A DNA stretch of 64,000 nt, from NCBI GenBank assembly GCA_037833965.1, contig AP031351.1, positions 12,536,501-12,600,500 on the forward strand, in the 5' to 3' direction. Both the position numbers and the translations under genes were made by a program. How positions within the stretch are numbered: the stretch's first letter is position 1; each line of letters opens with the position of its first letter. This DNA is from Marchantia polymorpha subsp. ruderalis. Taxonomy: Eukaryota > Streptophyta > Marchantiopsida > Marchantiales > Marchantiaceae. The notes under the pieces are model-generated. The model searched no databases. It saw only the letters and a list, made by a program, of their open reading frames with translations, and was not told the origin of the DNA. Shown piece by piece: positions 12,401 through 26,010 of the stretch.

Positions 12401-13189
12401 AGGATGTCATGCGAATAATAACTTAATAGTGATGTGCTCTGTTTCTGCAGGCCGGGTACTTGAAACGTCTTTGGCCAAGCCACCAACAGAGAAGAGACCC
12501 CTAGGTTTGGAACCTGCTTATCCACCGCAAAGAGCTGGACTTTTGCCTCAGTATCAAGCCCGAGCAGGATATGGTTATGGAGCCGATATATATGGTGGTG
12601 TTGGGGGATACGGGCCCACACGGGGTTACAATCAGGTGAGAGGAGTCATTTCTTCTCCCTCCTACCGTCGTTCGGCCGTTGCAGCACTTGTTGTATTATG
12701 CGAAAATTAAAATCATTCAGTCTAGATGGCTCCTCATCTGCGTAGTCGTGTATCAGAGATGGATGTGGAGTGGGGTTTCTGTGGTAGTTTGGAAGTGCAC
12801 TTAACGAACTCCTGGTGAACTTGTTTGTGATTATGCAGCCTGTCATCTATGGAAGAGGACCTGCACCTGCAGGAATGACCATGGTTCCAATGCTGCTGCC
12901 AGACGGACGTGTTGGATACGTATTGTAAGTACCAACATCTAATCTTTCTGCCTATATAGGATAGGAGTAAATTCTTATCCGGTACCTTCCTGAGATGCAT
13001 GGGTTTTGAAAGTGAACTATGTGCTGCAGGCAACAACCAGGTATTCAGCAAGGAGGTTCAGCGTCCTACAGAGGTGGTAGAGCCGGTCATGGCTTGCTGC
13101 CCTATCGACCCGGGGGAGGTGGAAGTGGCGGTGGCGGAAGTGGCGGAGGTTCCAGTGGAAGTGGTGGCCGTCGCTATCGACCGTACTGA
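9447..13189 (+). CDS. hnRNP Q/R-like RNA-binding protein with three RRMs
   Basis: Exons 9447-9929, 10207-10323, 10575-10715, 10998-11174, 11582-11789, 12451-12635, 12839-12924 and 13030-13189 join with GT..AG introns and an unbroken frame to give 518 residues. Residues 1-125 are very acidic (Asp/Glu runs). RRM1 (about 132-208) has VFVGGV and KGYAFVTF as RNP2/RNP1; RRM2 (about 214-295) has LFVGNI and RGFAFVEY; RRM3 (about 308-384) has VYVRNL and RDFGFVHF, followed by RVLETSLAKP. The tail is Gly/Tyr-rich, with a GGGGSGGGGSGGG stretch and a basic end RRYRPY. This order is that of the SYNCRIP/hnRNP Q-R family and its plant relatives (Arabidopsis LIF2 group), nuclear proteins acting in mRNA processing and chromatin-linked gene control. 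The ATG at 9447 is preceded by a leader that may be spliced. The fifth exon must end at 11789 for the frame to join the sixth; reading on past that point leaves the family pattern. Confidence 0.92.
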
Positions 13190-16100
13190 GTTGTCTAGGA
13201 TATTGCGTACCTGGCAAAGTGTTGTTTAGTCTGGTTTAGATAATGTGGGACGTAGAAGTCGGAACGCGAGCAGGTCATTGTCTTCTCTTGGAGTTCTTGG
13301 GTGTAGCCGTGACCCTTGTGTATCTCGTTGACCTGTTTAAGAGAAGTGAACTGGACTTCGAAGAGCTGCTGCGTAGGATATGAGGTGCAGCAGGTCAAAT
13401 ATCAAGCTGAAGACAAAGTTTTAAAGTCCTAGATAGAATGAACGCGCCATCGTCCCTTCATGGCCAAAACAAGCAGTGGAACTGTATCTCAGCAGTCAAG
13501 TCCAGATTATGAACAAAAACTTTGTAGCGCTGTAGCAGCCGCTACATCCTGGTATGCTGGTTAGGAAGCAGTCCCCTGCTTGATGATTGTAAAGTAACAC
13601 ATGTTTGATGAATACAATTTACTGTGGTAATATACGGAGGACAAATGGGAGCAAGCGGAGAACTTTTATCTTTTCTGAAGTCTGCTGCATGTCCTACATC
13701 ACATGAACAGCAAAGCAGCTGACAGTTATCAAGTGTGTCCATATCAAAGGCTTAGTACAAATCCTACCACCTCCCAAGTATCTCAGCCAGAACTGGCTGA
13801 AATTCATCTTTGGATGGTCGGCGTGCATCTCTTCTATTTTCAGTTCCCAGTGAGACCGGGGTGCCGTTTAATGGGTTGTCCCGGCCCGAATTGTTGGAGT
13901 GGCCGAGTCCGCGGCGCTGAAGTGACGTGTTCTGAGCTCGGTTCCCAGTGCGGGAAAATGGCACTCTGGTAAGCACTTCACTGAATCCGATACAGTTGGC
14001 CTTCGAAGGGCTGCAACTTACGGTGGGAATCCATAGTGTTGAAAGTTCTCAAAGTTGGAGAGTTCCGCGAAATATACTGCAAGCCTGCCGCCACTCGATT
14101 TCTGTTCAGTTGTGGTGGCTGCAAGGAGTCAAGAGCAAAGCAGACGGAGATGGATGGTTGCGCTTCAGGAGCAACTTTGGACTCGAGCAAGTGACCGACC
14201 GACTGAACCCGGCTCGCAGGCCGGGGGGACGTAGGGTGAGGCATCCGCGATCGACGGCTCGGAGCAGAAATCCAGAGACTCGGGCCCATCGGAAGGCCGA
14301 GATGCCGCAGCGCACGTGCGACGGATAAAAGGAAAACAAAGGGGTTTTCTTTGCACGTGGGACTGATTCTTGGGGCTTCCAGAAAGCCAACGCGGAGTTG
14401 GACTACAGCTCACGCCGAACGACCAAATGTGGCGACAGATCGAGATCCATCGTCCTGTCCGCCCTCTGGACTCTGGCGGGGGAAGCTTTTGGCTCACGGC
14501 CCTGACCGGCAGATCGAGCCTCCCCTTCACGGAAAGGTTTCCTCCTCGCGGATCCCCCGAACACCGACCGGGAATAGCATGCCGGAGCCAGCGGCGGGCG
14601 TGCGACCATATTCGGTAGACGTCACAACGGAGGGCTGGATGGAAAGCGAGATATCCGTCCGCTGTCTGGGAAGACTCCGGACCCGGATATAGCTCCGGGC
14701 ATGTTCTCGGGATCGTTACTTTGTCCGCCCCCGTGTGTAAATTTAGTCAGTGTTGCGGTTGTCGTCTACGGCCTCCCCTCGCCCCTCCGTTCCGTTCCGT
14801 TCTTTCGTACGAGACGTACGAACGCATGGAGGGCGTGAGTGACACACAGCTCACTCGCATCCCTCCCTTCCCTTCCCTTCCATACTGCTGCTGCTACTAC
14901 GAGGGCAAATGTATCACATTGCATACTGTCATGTCATGTACGTACATCCAAACGTTATGCATGCCCATCCTCCGGAGAGAGCAGAGCAGAGGCAGAGGCA
15001 CCATGCACGCATTGTTTTTCGGTACATCTCGGTTTCGCCCTCGCACGTGCATTTCTGGCCTCTCTCACGGATTTCGACATATACATTCACATTCACTGAC
15101 ATGACCTGCCACGTCCTCATCCTTCGTCCACGTCCTTCGCTAGTCTCATGATTGATTCGTGTGCGTCGTGCAGATCATCCTTCGTCCGAAAGCCTTCGTG
15201 AACCAAATTGTATGAGGATCAGACTCCAACGACATCCGAATGCCCACATTCGCCCGTATACGACTCAGTTCTGTTTGCATGGGCTTCGTCCAGGCCACCC
15301 ACACAAATTCCAAGTTTACAATCTGGACAATGTGTGTGTTTCGAATCCAGGGCTCAAATATGGGTACGATGGTTCAGAAGGGTCTCTGTATAACTGTAAA
15401 GAATACGATAAAACTTTGAAATGTGAATTCTTTCCAGAGGTCGGAAGTCATGAATTGTTTGCGTAATTCTTAGTCTCTCTGAAGAGTTGGAGGTTTCCAA
15501 GGAAAACGTTTAGAAGAAAACTTCTTAGTGACACAGAAACGGGTGACATGATATCCGTCAACTATCTTGGGCTTCTTCTGTCATACGAAAGTCCGTTACT
15601 CCACTCAACTCTGAAATATCATCAGAGTGAAACTTATGACATGTCGCTTAAATTCTGTCTCTCATCTTTCATGAGCTCAATGGTCAGCTACAGTTGTCAG
15701 GAGTGTAAGCTGTAGATGGGGCTCATGAAGCATAACATACAGCATCTGATGCATGGTGGCAACAACTTTCATAGAGGTAAACCTATTGGCAATTATATGA
15801 TTTGACGTTTCCAGACGTAGTTGCGTTCTATATGTACATAATTAGAAGAATATTTCTATCAACCTTTGAACTTGACATATCGTCGTCTGCTTATGTTGCA
15901 ATGTAATCCTCCGATGCACCCTTCCCAAGAATATTCATATCATTATCTCCAAGGTTGAATAAAATTTTTACACCTTTAAGTAAACGTAGGAAAAATCAAA
16001 TTATGTTTTGCTCGTTCAACCAGTGAGTAAGTTTGGATTATAAGTTTGCATACCCACTCGTATGAAGATAATGTTTTGAATTCTATATACATATGCTAGA

Positions 16101-17325
16101 AATTCTCCTATAGACTTTAGGCTTCTTGAGAGTATGTGTAAGAAAAGGTCAATGCATATGTTCTTGCTTAAACTTTGTTCAATCAAGAGATTGAGGTTTA
16201 TTATCAGGCTAGAGTTCCTTGCATTGCTTCCTTTTGAAACTATACTAGCTGTCAAGAGCATTCCAGTGATTTATAATCTTTCAAATACCTTTTCAAGTGA
16301 ACGAATCTCTTATATAAGTAACGCATAGGTCACATGCGATATGAAACATTTCATTCCTTATTACATATTTTACGGTTTGCTTGTAGCATAGAATGACACC
16401 TATCCTCTTCATTTTTGTACTCATTCTCCTATGATTTTCTGAATCATGTTTACTATAAGATGCATGGTCATATTCTCTCTCTCTCTCATACAAATATATA
16501 TATATATATATATATACATAGAGAGAGAGAGAGAGAGAGAGAAATGAAAAATGACTGTTACATTCCATGAGGTGACAATCTAATTGAATGAAGTATAAAT
16601 CCTCTAGTCGTTGCGCAGAGAAAACATCATCTTTCCTGCTCCTTCGTTTAGGGTGGCTAGGCCAATCTGCAACAGAGCGAGCATTCATTTGGTAAGAGTT
16701 CGGAGAGCAGACGGAATGGAGTACTCCACGGTGCCGAAAGAAGAAACCCTGCTATTTCGCAGTTGTGCCTACGTGGCATGAGACGACAGCTCTGTATGAG
16801 AGAGTCCAGTCCAGTCCAGTCCTTGAGGGAGATGTGGTCAGTCAAAGAAGAGGGCTGGATACTCCGTTACGAGATCACCATCATGACCATGTCCGGACGG
16901 GCAGGATGGATGGAGTGGGCCCGGCCCGGCCTCAGTCATGTTCTGCTCCCCCATGTTCGAGTATCAAGTGCGAGCTCTTTCTGCCATCTACTCTCCTGAC
17001 ACCCTCCACGGCCTCGGCCCCTGACACCACTCATAAGTAGTACGTGCACTTAGCCCTTTCCTCTCCCTTCAAGCTTCCTTCTCTCTGTCACCCTCTAATT
17101 GTGACGGCGGATTGCCGTCACATTTAGAGAAGGAGGCAGGACAGTGTGCACTCTTCGAGAGAAGGCTGGCACGCACGCGCTGGACATATATAATGCGTGT
17201 CTTTCCAGCAATCGGAATCCGGTTACTTGCCGATGGGGATTTTACGTGGGAATTTTCCGCATGGAAATAAGTAATTTGAGCTAGTGAACGCGATCATGCT
17301 GTCCGAGAAGAATAACTTCGAAGGT
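13190..17325. other. 3' UTR of the hnRNP-like gene and gene-free intergenic DNA
   Basis: The first 500 or so bases are probably the 3' UTR. From about 13.8 to 17.3 kb I find no frame with protein-like composition. GC content falls stepwise from 15.3 kb on. Simple repeats include a TTCCC run near 14870, the CT-AT-GA foldback at 16474-16542 and (TCCAG)n at 16805-16822. Confidence 0.55.
16474..16542. repeat. Compound microsatellite foldback (CT)n-(AT)n-(GA)n
   Basis: A CT run (about 16474-16487), an AT run (about 16493-16516) and a GA run (about 16520-16542) lie in the order that makes the outer runs complementary to each other and the centre self-complementary. The whole block can fold into one long hairpin. 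Confidence 0.9.
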
Positions 17326-17394
17326 GAGCTTTGTTGAAAACGGCTAAAACGGCCTAGCTTTGTTGAAAACTAACATCCGTTTTCAACAAAGCTC
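17326..17394. repeat. 69-bp unit with an 18-bp terminal inverted repeat
   Basis: GAGCTTTGTTGAAAACGG at 17326-17343 is the exact reverse complement of the 18 bases at 17377-17394. A third copy of the core AGCTTTGTTGAAAAC lies in direct orientation at about 17356-17370, so the core occurs three times in 69 bases (+,+,-). It stands at the left edge of the AT-rich island. It could be a miniature element or a foldback remnant; it has no coding capacity. Confidence 0.85.
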
Positions 17395-17439
17395 CACACA
17401 TTGTGATTGCAATATAAAAGTCCTCCCGTCCCAATGACT

Positions 17440-19956
17440 ATTTTTACTTATTTTTGCAAGCATATATATATATATATATATATATATATCAATCATGAGA
17501 ATATTAGGCCCCACATGGATGATATCAGAGGATTAAGTAATTAGTGGTCTTTTACGACATCACACTTCGAAGTATATCCTAACATAATTCAACAACCAAG
17601 GTCATCTTCACATAAGGATTCAAATAGATCTTATGTTACGTAATCAATCTTTTAAGAATTTCATTATAGAATAATGTAAGGAAGTGATAGTTTTGACATT
17701 CTAATTAATTCTTTTTGAAATTTGTCTTGTAAGCTCATTAGCACACACACATGTCAAAGTTGATGTTCACATTACCATACAGTGCTTGATCTAGAAAAAC
17801 AGTAGATGAGCTCTAAATAGAGATCGCGCGTGGAAATCTTTAAGCCATTTCCAGCCCGCGGACCCTTCTTTACCCGCCATTAAGACTAGTTCAAATTATT
17901 TTTGTGCAGCTTTAATTGTATCACTTCACACATTTTCAAAATATCCCCGTCTCGGCGCTCTTGCTAGGGCAAGCATAGCCAAATCAAGATTTAAAGATTT
18001 TTATCTGCAAAGTTCCACTTGCTGTACATTTGGAGGTACTCATAATCATCTTTCCAAAATATTATCCTGATCTGTAATCACAAAATCACGGTTTTGAGGC
18101 AAAATATGTTTCACTCTATTCCAAATTAAATCATGATGTTTGAAAAATCTAAATATAAATGTCAACATGGGTAGCAATCTTGTAATTTTAAATAGAAATT
18201 TTCTCTTGCATCAAAAGTTGAAATTGTGAATCTACACGTTTCAATATATAATCATTTCTTTCAAACTTCATATTTAATGAAAGTCAGTCAAATCTAAAAT
18301 TTCATTCAAACGACACTAATTGCATAATCAACTCAAATTCAAATCTATGTCCTTAAACATGACTATTTATACGTTAATTATCGTATTACATAATTTTCAA
18401 ATTTAAAAAAAATAAATTAAATTGATGTCGGTACATTCATGTTCAATCAATTTTTAGTTCATCATTATTTCATAATTTGAATTCATTTTTCAACTCAAAT
18501 AATAAAATTTCTATAAATAATAAATTTTTTGAATAATGATTAAATGAATCATTGGTCCTAACTTCAAATTATGACATTTATTGAATAATATACTATTTCA
18601 TGTTCAACATATTCAAAAATGTTTCATCTTCACATACACCAGGTTTTATTTTGTTTGTGTATGACCAGAACATATCAATCAAGTTCTATCATTCAGATGA
18701 TAATTGTATGATTATTACACATGCATTTCTATATAATGAATATGCATATATACCATGATTTAACATCAACATCATATTATTGTGGTATGGTGGTCTTGTG
18801 AAATTAATAAACTTAATTTGCAAAAGATAAATAAGTTTTATAGATTTTTAATATCAAATGTTTATTTTTTTCTTTGAACCAATATATTATTAGCGTTATT
18901 TTCAATAATCAACTTATCAATTTTATTTTTATTTTAAAGTATAATAAATTATTCAAAATTGATACCCAAGAAAGTAAAAATAGTTTTTAAAAAATAATCT
19001 GAAAAAAAAGTCAAAATGCATGAACTGAACACCCTTATACCGTCAACAGAACTAAAAACACACTTATCTAACAATGTCTATGGGTTGATCATAGATTGAT
19101 TGTAAAATTCTTCTTTTTTAAGTAAATGATCGTGATGAAAGCTTAACAATACTAAAATTTTGCATAAAATTATTATTATTTTAAAATATAATTTATATTT
19201 ATTTTTAATTTAAATTTCAATAAAGATTTTCTTAAATGTTTTTTAATAATAATTTAGAATTAAAAAATTATTGATGTAATAATCTGAATATTTTAATTTA
19301 AAAAAAATTGATTTATAAATGATAAACTTATCTTTTATATCTTTATCATAATGTTGAAGATTAGATTTTAGATCATTTTAGTTTTTATTGACTTTTAATC
19401 TATTTATGGTAATTTTTTATAATAAATAATTAATCCTTTGATAATTTTAGAGTTGAAATTATATGAATAATCTGCATAGATATTAATACGAATAATTTCA
19501 TATCTTAATCAATTGTGATTGATTCAAATATGATTTTTTAAATCAAAGATTACTCAACTTTTTTATCTACAAGCTGTGTTTTGTGTATGCAATCTTGCAG
19601 AAAGTAAATTGTGAATTATGTAATTTTCATGTGCTTCATTTTTACAAGCATTTGATTTGTAGAGTTTTATGAAAGACATCAATTGATGTTAATATTTAAA
19701 ATCATTTCACAACACAATAAAAAAAATTTCAAATTTGAAAAGTGAAAATTGTGCCCAAAAAAAAAAATTTGAACAACTAAGAGTTTAACAAAAAAAGTGT
19801 TCATTAAAAAATGAAAATGAAAGTTTCAAAAACATTAATGAATATATATCAAGAAAGAATTGTAGAAAAGTTACATGTTACGCACATCAATCATCTTTTA
19901 CACTTGTGTATTTTATGAATATAAATTTTTTAACACAAATCACATACTTATTATAT
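17440..19956. other. AT-rich island, left part; no gene recognised
   Basis: Composition changes sharply near 17440 to very AT-rich DNA, starting with an (AT)n run at 17462-17489. No coding frame is supported. A small GC/CpG-containing patch at about 17822-17965 stands out from the AT-rich surroundings. The rest reads as anonymous, heavily decayed repeat DNA. Confidence 0.6.
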
Positions 19957-20216
19957 TTCTGAGTAGTTAGGTAAAATATATTTTAACTCAGGTAATTTAA
20001 TCCTAATTGGGATTCAGATTATGTAGTCATTATAAATGAGAGCTAGTCAAAGCTCTTGATCGACACTTTAGAGGTTTTATCACTAAAGCTTGTTTGAATT
20101 TGTAGTCCATACTGACACATCACATATTTTTGTATTGGCATTTTGATGTATGCTTGTGTTTGCTTTCCTACGAATGTGTTTATGTTATTGGTATTTTTCT
20201 GAAAAAATTTTCAACA
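19957..20216 (+). repeat. Left LTR of the copia fossil
   Basis: This aligns with 25752-26010 over most of its length. Shared blocks include TTTTAACT, GAGCTAG, ACACTTTA and the TGTTGGTGTTTTGGTGTGTGC-like tail. The left edge is approximate. Confidence 0.7.
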
Positions 20217-23200
20217 ATTAATATTAGAGCTTTGCTTCTAATCTCATAAATAAAAGCTACAGTTGCATTCTTCCTCTTTTCACATATCTCAAATGAGCAA
20301 TACTGTGATACATACTTTTCAGGCGCTAGAATTGGACTTAGTTGAACTCAATTTATTGGATCTTTTAATTTATATAGCTTATGTAGAGTAGCAATTCTTG
20401 CTGAAATGACTATTTGATCTTTTAATGGGAAAAAAAATGATTACATTATTGAATTTCATCATCAATCAACAGATTTAGAGTACTGTACATTTTTCATTTT
20501 TTAAATAGTTTTGAGTATAAATAAGGTCAAATCTATTATAGATGATACAAAACATCATTCTATCAAGATCTTTGTACACATCTTAGTGAAAAATTTGAAG
20601 TTCCATTTGCATGACATTTGGAACGAGATTGAACTGAGAGCAACAGTAGTAGGTAAACACAAACGGACAGTAAGATGAACCTACAATTATTGCTTCAATT
20701 TGAATGATTAAGCTGAACTAAGTGATCTTTCTTGTTATATGTTACACAAGTTGATTGACACACCAACCTTATATAATTGATTCGTTATGAAATTGTACCT
20801 TCTCAAAAGAAGGTTCAAATGTTTTATTAATAGTACAGTTATATCTTTATGAAACATCTTGTGATTTGATGAAAGCATCATGAAAAGTCAAATGAGATAA
20901 TAGTAGTTGTTGTGTAGCTGTCTAGAGTTGCATCTTGTACTAAAAGAGTTAAAAAAAAAACATAAAAGGCAAAAAATTACAATTTGATTCTCCTTATTCA
21001 AATGATGAGGTCAAAGTAGATCAAGAGAATAACACTCAAGCTTTAAATAACATATGATATGTTTGAAGATATTTGAAATTGTGATTTTTGCTCGTATGGA
21101 TGTCTGATTTGAGATAAAAAAAGAGGAGACGAGTTTTATTAAAAAAATTCCTAACTTTTCTTTTGAATCTTTTTTACTATCATTGATGCTATGTGACGTC
21201 TTTCACATCTAGCCTTGTTAGTTTACCTATCTACTCCTATGAAGGAAGATTAGAAAGTAGCTTATTGTGATTCCGAGTTTCACATCTGTTATTATTGGCA
21301 AATAAGGAAGAAAACGAATATATTGTGATACGGGCCAACATATGGAAAAATATGTGTGAACAAGGTGAGTTCTTAGAGAAAAGATTGATTATCATTGATA
21401 AGGAGTCACATTATGCAAAACAAAAAAAGCATATGAGAATTTGTTGAAAGCTTTTTGAAAGCTTTATGGTTGTTTCACAAGAGTGAAAAAAAAATGAAAA
21501 TTCAAGATGAGACATTTTAACACAAATTTCAAAATCACATTGATGACTTTGATTATGTTATTATTGATCTTTAAAATCTTGAAGAAAGGATTCTCAAAGT
21601 ATGAAATATCTTACTCTTATCATTTAACAAAAGACGAGAACACAATATTTTATCTCTTAAGTTTATTATCTCATGAGTTGTTTTGTTATGATTATCAAAT
21701 AATCATTTACAACAAGTTTTTATACACTTGATTGATTGATGACGTACCATAATATATAATAATGTCATCTTTTTCATTTTTCATGAGATTGATCACATTT
21801 ACATATTAACAAGGATGACAAATATTTTGAGGTATTTTGAACTTATAAGTAAATTAAGTCTAGAAATAAAATTTTTCAAAAGACTTACTTTAATTCATTA
21901 AAAATATGCAAAGAATTATTATCTTGAGAAGATCAAAATAATATAGCTCAAGAGCTTTATCTTGAGGAGTATGAGTTGCTCAACAATGAACTATGTTGTC
22001 AGATGTATGTTCAATGCAATCTATAATATATGGATTCAAGCTTGTTACTACATTTTTTTTAATTAAAGATTTTTTTGAAATACTCCTTCAATTTAAAATA
22101 GTCTAGTTTTTAGTATTCAAAATGAAAAAAATTGAAAAAATCTTGTCTCTACTTAAATATTACATTCAAAAAAACTTGAGTGGAATTTTAAATAAAATTT
22201 TCTCAAGATAAGAATATGTGATGAGTTTATGTAAAAAAATCACAAGCACGCCAATCTATACATGTTAGATTTCATTATTAAACATGATAAAGTCAACCTT
22301 ACTGAATTTCAAGTTGAGATGGATCATGTATAATCTTCTAGATTATTACACAAAAATATTAGATATTTAGACCAGTGATATAAACTTGTTAATAGTTATA
22401 GGTTTTTCATATGAATATTATACATCATATGAAGTGTTGAGTAGTACAACACAAGATGCGAATGTTGCTAAATCAAGATTTTCAAATATATGTTGTTCGG
22501 AAGTATAAAAATATACATATTGCAAAAAATACGTGTACATATTATATGATTAATGACTTTGAAATTTTACAGGATTTGTATATTTATATATAAATATTTA
22601 TTTATTTAAATTCAAAATTTAATTAAAAAATAGAATCAATTTGTCACATTGTTGATGTTGCAACATGTTTGAATTTACTTATTCCTTGTTATAGAAAATT
22701 AGCACAAAAAACCTTCAATGAGTGTCAATTTCATTGTTTATGATTATGACATACACACTATAAAACTTTCAAATACATAGCTTCAAATTAAAATTGCATA
22801 ATAAATATCTGTTTGGAATTTTTGTTCTATCAATAAACTTTGAGGTCACATATTTGTTTCAAAAGATATAATTCTACAAAATAATGTTGTAATTTCATTG
22901 TTTTTTAATTAAGACATATTATAGTTTAAATCTTAAAAAAAAGTTTAGTTGAGACTTAATAGAAGCATTTGCTGCTAGTCTTTGGCAACAAAATTGCACC
23001 TTGACTTGATAAAGTCATATATTTTTAAATTATTACTTTGTTATAATTGCATCAATCAATTTTAGTTTGTCTACTTTATCTTTATAGTGATGGTTTAGAA
23101 AAATAAGTGATTGTATATATGAGAGAAGTAATATTGATAGGACATTTAACTGATTTGAATAGTCAAATTTATATTTATATATTTGAATAGTCAAATTTGT

Positions 23201-25751
23201 TAGTTACATGTTAGTTTCCAAGATCTTAGTTATAGATACAACATTCAATGTAGCTAAAACTCAAAGAAATATCTCATTGAGTAGTAAGAAGATTGAATGA
23301 GACTATGCTAGAATAGTGTCATATTCAAATTAAGATTACCGAATTATCATCTACGTGAAAAGATATATGTACATTAAAACATCTTAAGAATCATAACTAA
23401 CCTAAGAAATGAAAAAAAATTTAAGAAATTTCAAATTAAAGCAAAAATAGATTTTTACTCATAATTTCACCACAATGTATATTCCAGAACAAAAAATTCT
23501 TGGATTAATTAAATGATGTTGAATAACTAGACATTATGATGAACTAATTTGATTTATTATATGAATTTTGAGTTGAAATTGTTAAATCCGCAGTGTTTTT
23601 GATAAAAAAAAATTTTATTATGCAATCAATTTCTTGACATCATGACGACATGTTAATAGGGAAAAACTAAATTTGTCCCATTAACAAAGTCAAATTTTCA
23701 CTTATGTATGTCTTTTAATAAGAAATTAATCATTATGTGATTAATTATATGTCTAAAGTAAAAGCTTAAAAGCAATCACACATGGAGTAGATTACTGAAT
23801 AGTAAGAATTAGAGTACTACTTTATTGTTAATGAGATTCAAATAATTACACTAGACAATAGATATTAACCAAAATTGTCTACTAAAAGATCATCAAATTA
23901 AAAAAGTAAAGTTTTTATAAGTTAGTGATAATGTGTTGATTTATTTATTCTTGAAAATCATGATATTGAAATTGAATATGATGATGATGGTGCATTGATT
24001 TTGAAAGATTAAAAAATATTTTTTTAATGAAGAATATCAAACCTCTCTAAATAAACTTGAGTAAAATATTCTATGAAGAGTGAGATACAATCACCGTTGT
24101 TAACAAGACTTGGAAGTTAATGAAGCTTTCAAGAAATTAAACTTTAATTTATATCAAATGGATGAAAAAACTGAAATATAATTTTGCACATGACAAGAAG
24201 AAACTTTTCAGAATCAAATTGGTGATTAGAGGTTTTATATATAAAAAAAGGAGCTACAAAAAATTATTTTTACCTGTAGCAAAATATGTTTCAATTTGAT
24301 TAACATGTGAACTTATTGCAATATTTAGTCTGATAATGGATAAAATGCATGTAGTTACAATATTTGTCAATAAATCTCTACAGTAATAAATTTATTAGCG
24401 ACAATTTGTTGACTTTAAGAAGAAAGATCAATAAAATGTGGTTTGTAGATTGTTAGAATCATAATTGAAATTGAAACAAGTTCATAGACCATGTACACCA
24501 GGTTTCATGAGAGCACAAGGAATTTCACAAAATGTGTATGATACATGTGTATGTGTGAAGAAGTTAAATAATGGAACCTTCAATTTCATCATTCTAGTAT
24601 ATGTCTTGAAAGACATGCTCATTTTGATTCAAAACCAATCCAATTGATGGGTGCAAAAATGAACTTAAGTCTTCAATTCTGATGAAGGATTTGGTTAGAT
24701 TGAAGAAGATATTACTTATGAATGTACATAGAATTTTTTAAAAAAAAAATTTATAATTAAATTTAAACAAGTGCTTTGAACATGTGTTTGATAGGCTGAA
24801 AATGACAAATTCTAAAAAGATATGGAAATCTTTTCCGGCACATCTCAAACTTTTTGCAATTCTATTCCAATTTTTATTGAGAGTAAAAAATTTCATCATT
24901 TTTTTAATAATAAAGTTGTGAATGATCTCATGTATTTAATGGTATGCACAAAATTTGATATTGCTTTAACTATGGGCAAGGTAAAATAATATATGTCAAA
25001 TCCAAGAAAGTTGCATTGAAAAATAGTGAATGTAGTTTTAAATAGCTGAAGATTACTAAAGATTATGATATTTGGTTTAATGTATCACTAACCAATAACA
25101 AGTTTTCACTAGGCTACATTGATGATGACTATGAACAAGATCTAGACAAGAAACAATTTATAACTAGATACATTTACTCATGATAGTTGATGTATTTGTT
25201 GAAGATCTATTTTGCAGAATGCGCGATTGAGTCCAAAATGGAAGTTGAATATGTAGAAGCAGTTGAAGCAACAAAAAAATTATTTTGTTGAATATGCTTA
25301 TCACTAAGATGAAAGTGAAACAAGATATTATCAATCTTTTTTATAATAGTTATAATGTGTTACATCTTGTTGCAAATCAAGTTGTGGAATGCTAAATGAA
25401 ACACATCAATATCAAATTTAACTTTATTAAAAATGTTATTTTTGATAAAAGATTGAATGAATCAAGATTAACACTAAATTCAATCTGGTTTATGTGTTGA
25501 TCAAAGTTATTTATTCAAAAAGATTTACTTTACAGTTTACTTCTTTGCAGAATTTGTATAAAAAGCATCATTAGAATAATCTAGAATTTTTTTACCATTA
25601 TATATTAGGACTCTATTATGTTTTGACTATAGCTATGTTCTAATTAACTGTACTTCATAAAGAGATATATATTAGAACTCATACTATAACTTTTTGCAAA
25701 GTAATTATATAGATTTTAGAGTATACTATTAACATGAGTTTAGGAAGATAT

Positions 25752-26010
25752 TGTCAATAATTAATTCAGTTTTATTTTAACTTAGGTAGTTTAGCCCTAG
25801 TAAGGATTTAATTTATGCTGTAATTGTAAAGTAGAGCTAGCCAAAATGATTAGCAAACACTTTAAAGGTTTGCCAATAAAACTTTTATTTTGTTCTCGTG
25901 AACATAATCTGTAGTGGCAAATCATGTACTTCAGTGTTGGTGTTTTGGTGTGTGCTAGTGAATACTTAATATTTCTTATTTATACTCATCCATTATTTGA
26001 AATCCATATT
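25752..26010 (+). repeat. Right LTR of the copia fossil
   Basis: This is the partner of the left LTR and starts near TGTCAATAATT. The right edge is uncertain because the following 170 bases contain a further copy of the LTR tail. Confidence 0.7.

Larger units (their letters stand above)
19957..26010 (+). mobile_element. Old Ty1/copia LTR retrotransposon fossil
   Basis: Two related long terminal repeats (about 19957-20216 and 25752-26010) flank about 5.5 kb. Just inside the left repeat is a decayed primer-binding site of the initiator-tRNA type (around 20217-20235). Internal order fits copia: a gag-like start, an uninformative middle, reverse-transcriptase-like sequence at about 24.1-24.9 kb and RNase H-like sequence at about 25.0-25.5 kb, all on the plus strand. 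It is broken, with very many breaks throughout. A hand alignment of about 110 LTR positions shows roughly 30 percent difference, mostly transitions, so it is old. Confidence 0.8.

Noticed and set aside
15152-15466. 105-residue plus-strand open frame in the intergenic region
   Set aside because: No recognisable domain, no splice partner, and it lies in gradually AT-rich intergenic DNA; too weak to call a gene.
20217-20240. Possible tRNA-related sequence near the copia LTR
   Set aside because: It is only a short match to the 3' end of initiator tRNA, as expected for a primer-binding site; no tRNA gene fold.
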